From NCBI GenBank assembly GCA_001797285.1, contig MGOZ01000039.1, positions 1 through 39,869 on the forward strand: a stretch of DNA of 39,869 bases, in the 5' to 3' direction. The position numbers were made by a program, and so were the translations under genes. Below are positions 26,521-33,330 of the stretch, piece after piece. The notes under the pieces are model-generated. The model was not told the origin of the DNA. It searched no databases and was given only the letters and a program-made list of their open reading frames with translations. Source of the stretch: Coxiella sp. RIFCSPHIGHO2_12_FULL_42_15. Lineage in GTDB: Bacteria; Pseudomonadota; Gammaproteobacteria; Coxiellales; Coxiellaceae. The first letter of the stretch is position 1. Every line of letters starts with the position of its first letter.

Positions 26521-26661
26521 TTAGCCTGGATATTCCATGTTGCTTTTTGAGGATGACGGCCATATGAAGTGGCCTGCCACCAACGGGATGAGCTAACAAA
26601 AGACCTTCCCGTTGGCGGCACACCGACCATCGCTGTTCGATGTAAAATATCCGGGTTAGCA
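26521..26661. repeat. BIME-like pair of GTTGGCGGCA repeats
   Basis: Two units in opposite orientation. 26521-26590 on the minus strand ends CATGGAATATCCAGGCTAA. 26592-26661 on the plus strand runs from ACAAAAGACCTTCCCGTTGG to AAATATCCGGGTTAGC. The GTTGGCGGC cores can pair with each other as a hairpin. Related sequences are at 19212, 4854 and 38391. Confidence 0.65.
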
Positions 26662-26711
26662 TGTTGTTTGATGGAAGGCGCGACCATTATACAGCAATTT
26701 CCCATCCTTTT

Positions 26712-26719
26712 GTCTACCG
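26712..26719 (+). repeat. 8-bp target duplication, left
   Basis: GTCTACCG directly precedes the GTAACTATTCAGCC end and recurs at 27083-27090 right after the other end. The right copy contains the rlmH stop codon. Confidence 0.85.
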
Positions 26720-27082
26720 GTAACTATTCAGCCCCTTTTTAAAAGGGCCACAAATTCGCAAGAATGAGACAAGGTTGAAGGCAAAATTGCAGCAATTCCC
26801 CAAGTTCATTATGTGGCAACTTATTGTTTTAGAAAACAAAAGATTGAAACAGTGGGGGATTATCAAGGGGGAGCTTTGCGCGCTCCCCCTTGATCGCGAG
26901 GATGCAGGTCCCCTGCAGCCCGCGTCAATGAAAGGGAAGGAATTCCCCATCGGGAGATGGGGAATTCCTGGCAAAATTGACGAAAAAGCGCAGCATACGC
27001 GTTGGTATGTGAGCATTTTGAGGAAATTTTGCCTTCAAGATTGGCCATTATTGCGGATTCCCATTTTAGGCTGAATAGTTAC
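26720..27082. mobile_element. IS66-like mini-element with an insertion inside it
   Basis: Perfect 14-bp inverted ends GTAACTATTCAGCC (26720-26733) and GGCTGAATAGTTAC (27069-27082) are flanked by the 8-bp duplication GTCTACCG. GTAA ends with an 8-bp duplication are the known hallmark of the IS66 family. The element has no transposase. Removing the inner 181-bp insertion and one 9-bp duplication leaves 173 bp, with an internal inverted repeat TTGAAGGCAAAATT / ATTTTGCCTTCAA. It sits immediately behind the rlmH stop codon. Confidence 0.87.
26790..26970 (-). mobile_element. 181-bp MITE-like element, copy B (nested)
   Basis: Nearly identical to copy A at 10978-11158 in reverse orientation and of equal length. 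It is flanked by the perfect 9-bp repeat GCAAAATTG (26781-26789 and 26971-26979), which belongs to the surrounding IS66-like mini-element. This shows it jumped into that element later. Confidence 0.9.
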
Positions 27083-27084
27083 GT

Positions 27085-27552
27085 CTACCGATGATAAGGG
27101 TGATGACTGAGGATACTCCAGGCACGATAAATTTGTTCTGCAATGACAATTCGCACTACGGGATGGGGGAGTGTGAGTGCCGACAAGGACCATGATTCGT
27201 TTGCTTTTTGGATAACCGTTGGGCTGATGCCTTCTGGTCCCCCAATCAGGAGACTCACGTCTTGGCTTAGTTGATGGAATTGCCATAATTTTTGAGCAAA
27301 TTGTTCCGTTGAGAGTGATTTTCCGAGACGATCCAGCGTAATGATCACGGAATGGGAAGGAACAGTGGCAAGCAATTGCTCGCTTTCAATGGCCAGGAGT
27401 TGTTTTATGTTCGCGCTTTTGCTGCGTTTCTGTGCAGAAATTTCAATGAGCTGCAGTGAAAATTCTTTTGGTAGGCGTTTTGCGTATTCGGCATAGCCTT
27501 CTGAAACCCACGGGGGCATTTTCGTGCCGATAGCCAGTAAGTTAATTTTCAT
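27085..27552 (-). CDS. rlmH: 23S rRNA pseudouridine-1915 N3-methyltransferase
   Basis: A 155-residue SPOUT-family enzyme that methylates pseudouridine 1915 of 23S rRNA on the 70S ribosome. The trefoil-knot SAM site is visible (LLIGGPEGI, then LTLPHPVVRIVIAEQIYRAW) and the conserved C-terminal HPYHR is intact. Its start overlaps the end of rsfS by 11 bases. The TAG stop lies within the 8-bp duplication made by the downstream mini-element, so the insertion left the protein whole. Confidence 0.96.
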   Translation of the reverse strand: MKINLLAIGTKMPPWVSEGYAEYAKRLPKEFSLQLIEISAQKRSKSANIKQLLAIESEQLLATVPSHSVIITLDRLGKSLSTEQFAQKLWQFHQLSQDVSLLIGGPEGISPTVIQKANESWSLSALTLPHPVVRIVIAEQIYRAWSILSHHPYHR

Positions 27553-27904
27553 GCTCTTTGCGGAATTGTTCGGTGGTGCGCCATAGCTTTTCTAAGTCAT
27601 AGAATTGACGGGCGCTTGGCAACATAATGTGGACCACGATATTGACGAGATCCACGAGTATCCATTCGCCTTGCTCCTCACCCTCAATGCCCAGTGGGCG
27701 TATACCTTGATCGCGCATGGCACGTACCAGCTTGTCTGCCAACGCATTGGCATGGCGCGTTGAGGTGGCGCTGCAAACGACCATGCGGTCAGTGACATTG
27801 GTGAGGCTGGTGACATCAATATCTTTGATATCGATGGCTTTATTATCATCAAGAACTTTTAAGGCCAGGTCGCGTAGCGCAGCAGTTTCTAACATGGGCA
27901 TCAT
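27542..27904 (-). CDS. rsfS: Ribosomal silencing factor RsfS
   Basis: A 120-residue protein that binds uL14 on the 50S subunit and blocks joining with 30S under poor nutrition. The family core is clear: V-L-D-D-N-K-A-I-D-I, V-C-S-A-T-S-T-R-H, G-I-E-G-E-E-Q-G-E-W-I-L-V-D, V-V-V-H-type VVHIMLP, and YDLEKLW. The first of three closely spaced ATGs is given; the third (27895) is also possible. It overlaps rlmH by 11 bases and follows nadD by 67 bases. Confidence 0.95.
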   Translation of the reverse strand: MMPMLETAALRDLALKVLDDNKAIDIKDIDVTSLTNVTDRMVVCSATSTRHANALADKLVRAMRDQGIRPLGIEGEEQGEWILVDLVNIVVHIMLPSARQFYDLEKLWRTTEQFRKEHEN

Positions 27905-27971
27905 CTTACCGTAACATCAAAAGTCGCATCATACCTTTTAGCCCAAAAGGGGGTCAATCCTCTCACCCAAA

Positions 27972-28619
27972 TTATTTTTCTGAACTTCGATCGTAAAGCT
28001 GATGCTGTTTGATATAATCTTGCACTACGGTGGGCAGAAACTCACTGACATCCTGTTGTTTCGCAAGGCAGTGGCGAATGTGTGTTGCAGAAATAGGCGT
28101 GGGAAGGATGTTGAGTTGATACAGATGCCCGCTGCGTTGTGTGGAATGCAGGTTGGTAGAAAAGTGTTGTTCGTAAAAATCGCGGAGCATGACGGGGATG
28201 GACGTTTTGAATCCTGGACGATTCACAATAATAATGTGACAGTAATCCAGAATGTGTTGCCATTGATGCCACGTATTAAATTGCAAAAAACTATCGATAC
28301 CCATAATAAAATAATGCGTTTGCTCTGTGGTAGCCAATGCTCGCACCGTATCGATGGCGTATGAGAGACCTTGTCGTTCTATTTCAATCGTATTCAACGT
28401 AAAAAACGGATAATCTTGCAGTGCCAGCTGTACCATGGCTTGTCGATCCTCTACGGATGCCTGTGGAGAAATGCGATGCGTGGGCTTTTGTGCTGGAATA
28501 AATTGAATTTCATCCAAGTGCGCCAGCGCGAGAACCTGTTCTGCAATGTGCAAATGACCCTTATGTACGGGATCAAATGTTCCGCCTAATAGGCCAATCC
28601 GTTTTTGTGCTTTTTCCAT
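27972..28619 (-). CDS. nadD: Nicotinate-mononucleotide adenylyltransferase
   Basis: A 215-residue enzyme joining ATP and nicotinate mononucleotide to make deamido-NAD. The nucleotidyltransferase motif GGTFDPVHKGH is at residues 12-22 and the second motif ISATHIR lies near 180. Length is typical. GAGG precedes the ATG by 6 bases, just beyond the edge of compound repeat copy 3, which separates it from holA. Confidence 0.95.
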   Translation of the reverse strand: MEKAQKRIGLLGGTFDPVHKGHLHIAEQVLALAHLDEIQFIPAQKPTHRISPQASVEDRQAMVQLALQDYPFFTLNTIEIERQGLSYAIDTVRALATTEQTHYFIMGIDSFLQFNTWHQWQHILDYCHIIIVNRPGFKTSIPVMLRDFYEQHFSTNLHSTQRSGHLYQLNILPTPISATHIRHCLAKQQDVSEFLPTVVQDYIKQHQLYDRSSEK

Positions 28620-28628
28620 TTATATCCT

Positions 28629-28785
28629 CAAACCCTGGGCGTTAGCCCAGGAACTTTACGCAATGGGGGTTTCCCAAGGGGGAGAAAGCGAATTCTCCCC
28701 CTTGGGTCGCCGTCCGCGAGGGTTTCCCGAGCAGGCGAAATTCATATAGGAAAAATACCCCGGGCGTCAGCCCGGGGATTTTTAT
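28629..28785 (+). repeat. Compound hairpin repeat, copy 3 (subtype GGGC)
   Basis: A 157-bp copy with end hairpin CCTGGGC/GCCCAGG, a hairpin around GAGAAAGCGAATTCTC, core GGTCGCCGTCCGCGAGGGTT plus TCCCGAGCAGGCGAAATT, and final hairpin CCCCGGGC/GCCCGGGG with a T tail. It fills the holA-nadD gap. Its right edge contains the TAA stop of holA and its left edge lies ten bases from the nadD start. Confidence 0.9.
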
Positions 28786-29783
28786 TTGGCCATGCTAATG
28801 GTTAATTGCTCCAGTGTTTCCCAGGGGTCATCTAAACTCAGACCTTTTATCGCGCGATCGGTATTTTCAGCCAGTAACAATAAATTATGCACTTTATTGA
28901 GTGACAAGCGCGTTAGCGCTTGTTTTAGTAGAGGGCGCCGTTGTTGCCATTGTTTTTGTAATAATTCTTGTTGCGTGTATCCCTGACGTTGTTGAGAATA
29001 CAATTGTGCTAATTCACGTAATTCGCGGCAAATAGCCCATAATACCAAAGTGGCTTCAGTACCTGTATTTTTTAAACCTCGTAAAGAACGCAATGCTGAT
29101 TTTAATTGCCCCGCTAAAATCAACTGTCCCAAATCAAATACAGTATAACGCGCATTATCACTAATCGCTTGCAGGACGCGATCGGGTGTAATGAGTGTGT
29201 TGGGATGTAGAAGACGCAATTTGGTGAGTGCTTGATCTGTCGCCAGCAAATTTCCTTCGGTTAAATCACTTAATAAAGCAACACTTTCGCGGTTTAATTT
29301 AAGGTGTAATGTTGCCGCCCGTTGATGAATCCAAACGGGAAGTTCTGTTTTATTGGGCGCACGAATATGAACACAAACGCCATTGCTTTCAATGGCTTTA
29401 TACCAGCGTGTTTTTTGCTGCGCAGCCGTGAGTTTTTCCGTCAAAATTAATAGTAGTTTGTCTTCCGGTGGATGCGCCAGATAATCCAACAAATTTTGTG
29501 TGGCTTTTTCATCGAACTTTGCTGCGGGATTATTAATTTCAATAAAGGTTTTTTCACTGAAAAGAGAAAAATTCTGAGTGCGTTGCAGGAACGTCTGCCA
29601 AGAAAAACCCGTTTCCACATAATGCGTTTCGCGCTGTTGAAAACCAAGCTGTAATGCCCTTTGACGCAGAAGATCACAAGACTCCCGTTGCAGTAGCGTC
29701 ACTTCACTGGCAATTAAATAAATGCGGGTGAGTTGATTGGTTTGCAAGTGAGTGCGAAATTGAGCGGGTGCTAACGTTGGCAT
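28782..29783 (-). CDS. holA: DNA polymerase III delta subunit
   Basis: A 333-residue clamp-loader subunit that opens the beta sliding clamp. It shows the delta pattern Y-L-I-A-S-E-V-T-L-L-Q-R-E near the N-terminus, a F-S-L-F-S-E-K-T-F-I-E segment, and a helical C-terminal collar domain (RYTVFDLGQLILAG, LLLLAENTDRAIKG). It starts five bases after lptE, as in the usual lptE-holA pair. The stop lies inside a compound repeat. Confidence 0.93.
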   Translation of the reverse strand: MPTLAPAQFRTHLQTNQLTRIYLIASEVTLLQRESCDLLRQRALQLGFQQRETHYVETGFSWQTFLQRTQNFSLFSEKTFIEINNPAAKFDEKATQNLLDYLAHPPEDKLLLILTEKLTAAQQKTRWYKAIESNGVCVHIRAPNKTELPVWIHQRAATLHLKLNRESVALLSDLTEGNLLATDQALTKLRLLHPNTLITPDRVLQAISDNARYTVFDLGQLILAGQLKSALRSLRGLKNTGTEATLVLWAICRELRELAQLYSQQRQGYTQQELLQKQWQQRRPLLKQALTRLSLNKVHNLLLLAENTDRAIKGLSLDDPWETLEQLTISMAK

Positions 29784-29788
29784 AGGAA

Positions 29789-30328
29789 TTAATGTTTCCT
29801 TTGTGGTTGATTGAGCGAAATAATTGTATGTTGTGTGCCTTTACTGATAAGAAGATAATAAATCGAATTGACGATTTGTCGTGTTAATGTTCGACGCATG
29901 AGCGGCGTTATAGCCGAAGAACCCACTTGATTGACATTCAGTGTGACACTTTGGGTAGCGACCAGGGGTGTTTGGAATACCGTGAGTTTTTTCTTATTTT
30001 TTTGCATCAATAAGGTGGCTGTGACGGTTAAAGTGTAAATATAAGCAGTGGCTGAACTGGTGCTGTAAGCAGTTGGCAATATTGTGCTGGTTTTGCTGTC
30101 GGATAATGCTAATGTAAAAGGAGCAGCATTCTTTGATTCAGTAAAATGAACCCCCATTGCACGCAGTTTGCTTTGTAGATTTTGCGAAATCTCATTATAA
30201 ACGTTGTCAGAAGTGAAATAGAGATTTTTCAAATTCGCGGGATAAGCGTCTTGCGTTTGCAAATGAAAGCAACTGCCCATGAAACAGCATAATATTGTAA
30301 GTACGACTATTTTTACGAGCTTCAACAT
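29789..30328 (-). CDS. lptE: LPS-assembly lipoprotein LptE
   Basis: A 179-residue outer-membrane lipoprotein that plugs LptD and helps place LPS on the cell surface. The signal peptide is MLKLVKIVVLTILCCFMGSC with lipobox M-G-S-C (Cys20). The rest matches the LptE fold only weakly in sequence, but the position between leuS and holA is diagnostic. ATG 30328 has GAGG only 2 bases upstream; TTG one codon later would have better spacing. The region upstream is compound repeat copy 4, which ends nine bases before the ATG. Confidence 0.88.
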   Translation of the reverse strand: MLKLVKIVVLTILCCFMGSCFHLQTQDAYPANLKNLYFTSDNVYNEISQNLQSKLRAMGVHFTESKNAAPFTLALSDSKTSTILPTAYSTSSATAYIYTLTVTATLLMQKNKKKLTVFQTPLVATQSVTLNVNQVGSSAITPLMRRTLTRQIVNSIYYLLISKGTQHTIISLNQPQRKH

Positions 30329-30336
30329 GGCCTCAT

Positions 30337-30495
30337 TAAAAATCCCCATGGCAAGCCACGGGGTATTTTTCCTGTAATAATTTCGCCTGCTCGGGAAACC
30401 CTCGCGGACGGCGACCAAAGGGGAGCGAACGCTCGCTCCCCTTTGGAAACCCCACGCGAGAAGTCCCGCGGCAAGCCGCGGGGAATCAAGTTAAA
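30337..30495 (-). repeat. Compound hairpin repeat, copy 4 (subtype GCGGC/ATGGC)
   Basis: A 159-bp copy closely matching copy 1 in reverse: AAAAATCCCCATGGCAAGCC then CACGGGGTATTTTT, core AATTTCGCCTGCTCGGGAAA plus CCCTCGCGGACGGCGACC, a hairpin with GGGGAGCGAACGCTCGCTCC, and end hairpin CCCGCGGC/GCCGCGGGG. It fills the leuS-lptE gap and runs into the leuS stop codon. Confidence 0.9.
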
Positions 30496-32965
30496 TAACA
30501 ATATTAATTAATTTTCCTGGAACGATAATAATCTTTTTAATGGATTTATCTTCAAGAAAACGCTTAATATTTTCCTGGCGTAATGCGGCTTCTTCAATTT
30601 CTTTTTTATCGGTATCGGCAGCGACGGAAATGTGGCCGCGTAATTTACCATTGATTTGAACCACTAATTCAAGCGTTGTGGTTTGCATTGCTTTTTGATT
30701 TGCTTTAGGCCAGCCTGCTTCCAAAATATCGTTCTCAAAATCCAATTCACGCCATAAAACATGAGTGATGTGCGGTGTAATCGGAGCCAATAAACGTAAC
30801 AAGATACTCAAACCTTCGCGGATAATCGTAGCCTGTTCAGCATGATGGACGTTGAGTTTGCTAATGAGATTTTGAATGATCATGCAAGCGGAAACCACTG
30901 TATTAAATTGATGACGAGCATAATCGAAATTGGCTTGTTGCAATGCGCTGTGAATTTGCTTGCGAACATTTTGTAAATGACAGTCCTCTATTTTCAGTGG
31001 GATACTGTCGGAGAAATGTTGATTTAATTTTTTAATAACGGGTTGGGCTGACAGGGCAAATTGCCACACCTTACGTAAAAAGCGAAAACATCCTTCCACG
31101 CTGGTGTCTGACCATTCTAATGATAATTCAGGGGGGGCGGCAAACATAGAAAAAAGGCGGGCGGTATCAGCGCCATATTTTTTAATGAGTAGCGTTGGTT
31201 CTACCACATTGCCTTTTGACTTCGACATTTTTGCACCGTCTTTTAAAACCATACCTTGCGTTAAAAGACGAGTGAAAGGTTCATTACTGTTAATTAAGCC
31301 TTCGTCGCGCAGCAATTTATGCATGAAGCGTGCATAAAGCAGGTGCATAACGGCGTGTTCAATGCCACCGACGTATTGATCGACAGGAGTCCAGTATTTT
31401 GCGCGGTCATCCAGCATGGTTTGGTCCTGATGAGGACAACAGTAACGCAGGTAATACCATGAAGATTCCACGAAAGTATCCATGGTGTCGGTTTCACGTT
31501 TTGCCGCTTTGCCACAGCGTGGGCATTTTGTTTTTACAAAATGAGGGTTATCTGCGAGCGGTGAACCATGTCCCGTAGGTACAATATCTAACGGCAACAC
31601 GACGGGTAAATCCGTTTCAGGGACAGGAACAGTGCCGCAGTCTTTGCAATAGATAATAGGGATCGGCGTTCCCCAATAACGCTGTCGTGAAATCCCCCAA
31701 TCACGTAAACGATAATGTGTCTGGCGTTCACCCATTTTATTTTTAGTGAGTACATCAGCGATCACTTCAACGGCTTGTTTGGACGTGAGACCGTCGTATG
31801 GTGCTGAATGAATCAACGTACCTTCTTCTGTCATTGCGGCGGTTTGATAATCCCACGCTTCATTATTTTCTGGTTTAATGACAGGTTGAATCGGTAAATG
31901 AAATTTTAGCGCAAATTCATGGTCGCGTTCGTCGTGGGCGGGAACTGCCATAATCGCACCCGTGCCGTATTCCATCAAGACAAAATTGGTAATCCAGATG
32001 GGTAATTTTTTTTGTGTGAGGGGGTGAATGGCATAAAAACCAGAAAAAACGCCTTGTTTTTCCCGTGTGGCAATATCCGCTTCAGCCACTTTCATGTGCT
32101 GGCATTGTTTGAGAAATTGAGCTATTTCTTGATGAGAAGCTGCTGCTTTTTTGGCAAGAGGGTGGTCAAACGCGATGCCACAATACGTGACACCCAGTAA
32201 TGTGTCGGGTCGTGTGGTGAAAATAACGAGGGGTTCTTTTTCTTTTTCAACCCAAAAGGTCATTTGCACACCTGCCGAACGACCCATCCAATGGCGTTGC
32301 ATGGTAATGACTTCTTCGGGCCAGCCAGTCAGTTTATCTAAATCTTGCAATAATTCGTCGGCGTAGTCCGTAATTTTTAAAAACCACTGCGAAATTTCAC
32401 GTCTTTCAACAGGAGCTCCTGAGCGCCACCCTTTGCCATTAACGACTTGTTCGTTTGCTAATACTGTTTCATCCACAGGGTCCCAGTTAACGATGGATTT
32501 TTTTTTATAGGCCAAGCCTTTTTGAAACAGTTTGAGGAATAACCATTGCTCCCATTGATAATATTCAGGATCGCAGGTTGTGATTTCTCGACTCCAATCA
32601 ATTCCGTAACCCAGCTGTATGAATTGTTTACGCATCCGTTTGATATTTTTTTGCGTCCAGTCGTAGGGTGAAAGCGCATTTTTAATCGCGGCGTTTTCAG
32701 CGGGTAAGCCAAATGCATCCCAGCCCATGGGTTGCAGTACATTTTTACCGAGCATTCGTTGATAACGGCTGATGACATCGCCAATGGTGTAGTTGCGAAC
32801 GTGCCCCATGTGTAATTCACCGCTGGGATAAGGGAGCATGGAGAGGCAATAAAATTTTTCTTTGGTTAATTCTTCGCGCACTTCAAAGGTGCTGTGTTCT
32901 TCCCAGTATTGCTGAGCGAGCCGTTCGATTTCGCTGGGATCATAGGTACTATTCATGGTATTCAT
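30491..32965 (-). CDS. leuS: Leucyl-tRNA synthetase
   Basis: An 824-residue class Ia synthetase for tRNA-Leu. HMGH is at residues 52-55, the zinc-type cysteines are in CKDCGTVPVP and CPRCGKAAKRE, the editing domain has TTRPDTLLGVTYCGIA, and the KMSKS loop is intact (KMSKSKGNVVEP, about residue 578). The start is either ATG 32965 (AAGGA very close) or ATG 32956. It heads the conserved minus-strand cluster leuS-lptE-holA-nadD-rsfS-rlmH-mrdA-rodA-mltB. Confidence 0.97.
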   Translation of the reverse strand: MNTMNSTYDPSEIERLAQQYWEEHSTFEVREELTKEKFYCLSMLPYPSGELHMGHVRNYTIGDVISRYQRMLGKNVLQPMGWDAFGLPAENAAIKNALSPYDWTQKNIKRMRKQFIQLGYGIDWSREITTCDPEYYQWEQWLFLKLFQKGLAYKKKSIVNWDPVDETVLANEQVVNGKGWRSGAPVERREISQWFLKITDYADELLQDLDKLTGWPEEVITMQRHWMGRSAGVQMTFWVEKEKEPLVIFTTRPDTLLGVTYCGIAFDHPLAKKAAASHQEIAQFLKQCQHMKVAEADIATREKQGVFSGFYAIHPLTQKKLPIWITNFVLMEYGTGAIMAVPAHDERDHEFALKFHLPIQPVIKPENNEAWDYQTAAMTEEGTLIHSAPYDGLTSKQAVEVIADVLTKNKMGERQTHYRLRDWGISRQRYWGTPIPIIYCKDCGTVPVPETDLPVVLPLDIVPTGHGSPLADNPHFVKTKCPRCGKAAKRETDTMDTFVESSWYYLRYCCPHQDQTMLDDRAKYWTPVDQYVGGIEHAVMHLLYARFMHKLLRDEGLINSNEPFTRLLTQGMVLKDGAKMSKSKGNVVEPTLLIKKYGADTARLFSMFAAPPELSLEWSDTSVEGCFRFLRKVWQFALSAQPVIKKLNQHFSDSIPLKIEDCHLQNVRKQIHSALQQANFDYARHQFNTVVSACMIIQNLISKLNVHHAEQATIIREGLSILLRLLAPITPHITHVLWRELDFENDILEAGWPKANQKAMQTTTLELVVQINGKLRGHISVAADTDKKEIEEAALRQENIKRFLEDKSIKKIIIVPGKLINIVI

Positions 32966-33106
32966 TGTTCCTTAACTGACTTGAGAGAAGAGAATTGTTT
33001 AGAATACTCTTCTGCGCAAAATCTTCAAGCGCTCCCAATATGAGTGTAGATTCGCAGTGATGTGCTAGAGCGTGTCGTTAATGAGAAGAAAGAATTTTGC
33101 TCAAAC

Positions 33107-33227
33107 GTAGGGTGGATTAGCGCCGTCAGGCGCGTAATCCACCAAATCAAATTTCATTTTGTTCTTTTGCGGAATAATGAGATTTGATTTGGTGGATTAC
33201 GCGCCTGACGGCGCTAATCCACCCTAC
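33107..33227. repeat. Long perfect hairpin, 46-bp arms
   Basis: The left arm is 33107-33152 (GTAGGGTGGATTAGCGCCGT onward) and the right arm 33182-33227 is its exact reverse complement; the loop is 29 bases and pairs a few bases further. Sequences with GTAGGGTGGATTAGC and GTAATCCACC are, from memory, common intergenic repeats in Proteobacteria. It lies between the divergent leuS and the TraI-like gene, with no terminal duplication seen. It could act as a terminator-like barrier, but has no T run. Confidence 0.9.
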
Positions 33228-33271
33228 ATTTTGGCTAACTCATTGCCAATCGATTCTCTGTGGACATTTTA

Positions 33272-33300
33272 TTGACAAATCAAGGTGTTTTCTTAATAAT
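33272..33300 (+). promoter_or_regulatory. Strong sigma70 promoter of the TraI-like operon
   Basis: A perfect -35 TTGACA and AATAAT (5 of 6) are separated by 17 bases. Predicted transcription begins near 33307, 24 bases before ATG 33331. The five plus-strand genes downstream are closely packed, so it may drive all of them. Confidence 0.72.
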
Positions 33301-33330
33301 AGCGTTTTACTAGCCATGTGGGATAGATCC

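Noticed and set aside
26516..26662. Upstream N-terminal extension of mrdA
   Set aside because: The 49 extra codons are translated BIME-like repeat and do not fit the known PBP2 N-terminus.
30329..30418. Upstream extension of lptE
   Set aside because: It is translated compound repeat; the lipoprotein signal peptide starts at 30328.
16756..30495. CRISPR-like interpretation of the recurring hairpins
   Set aside because: Copies are dispersed, in both orientations and not regularly spaced; there are no spacers and no cas genes.
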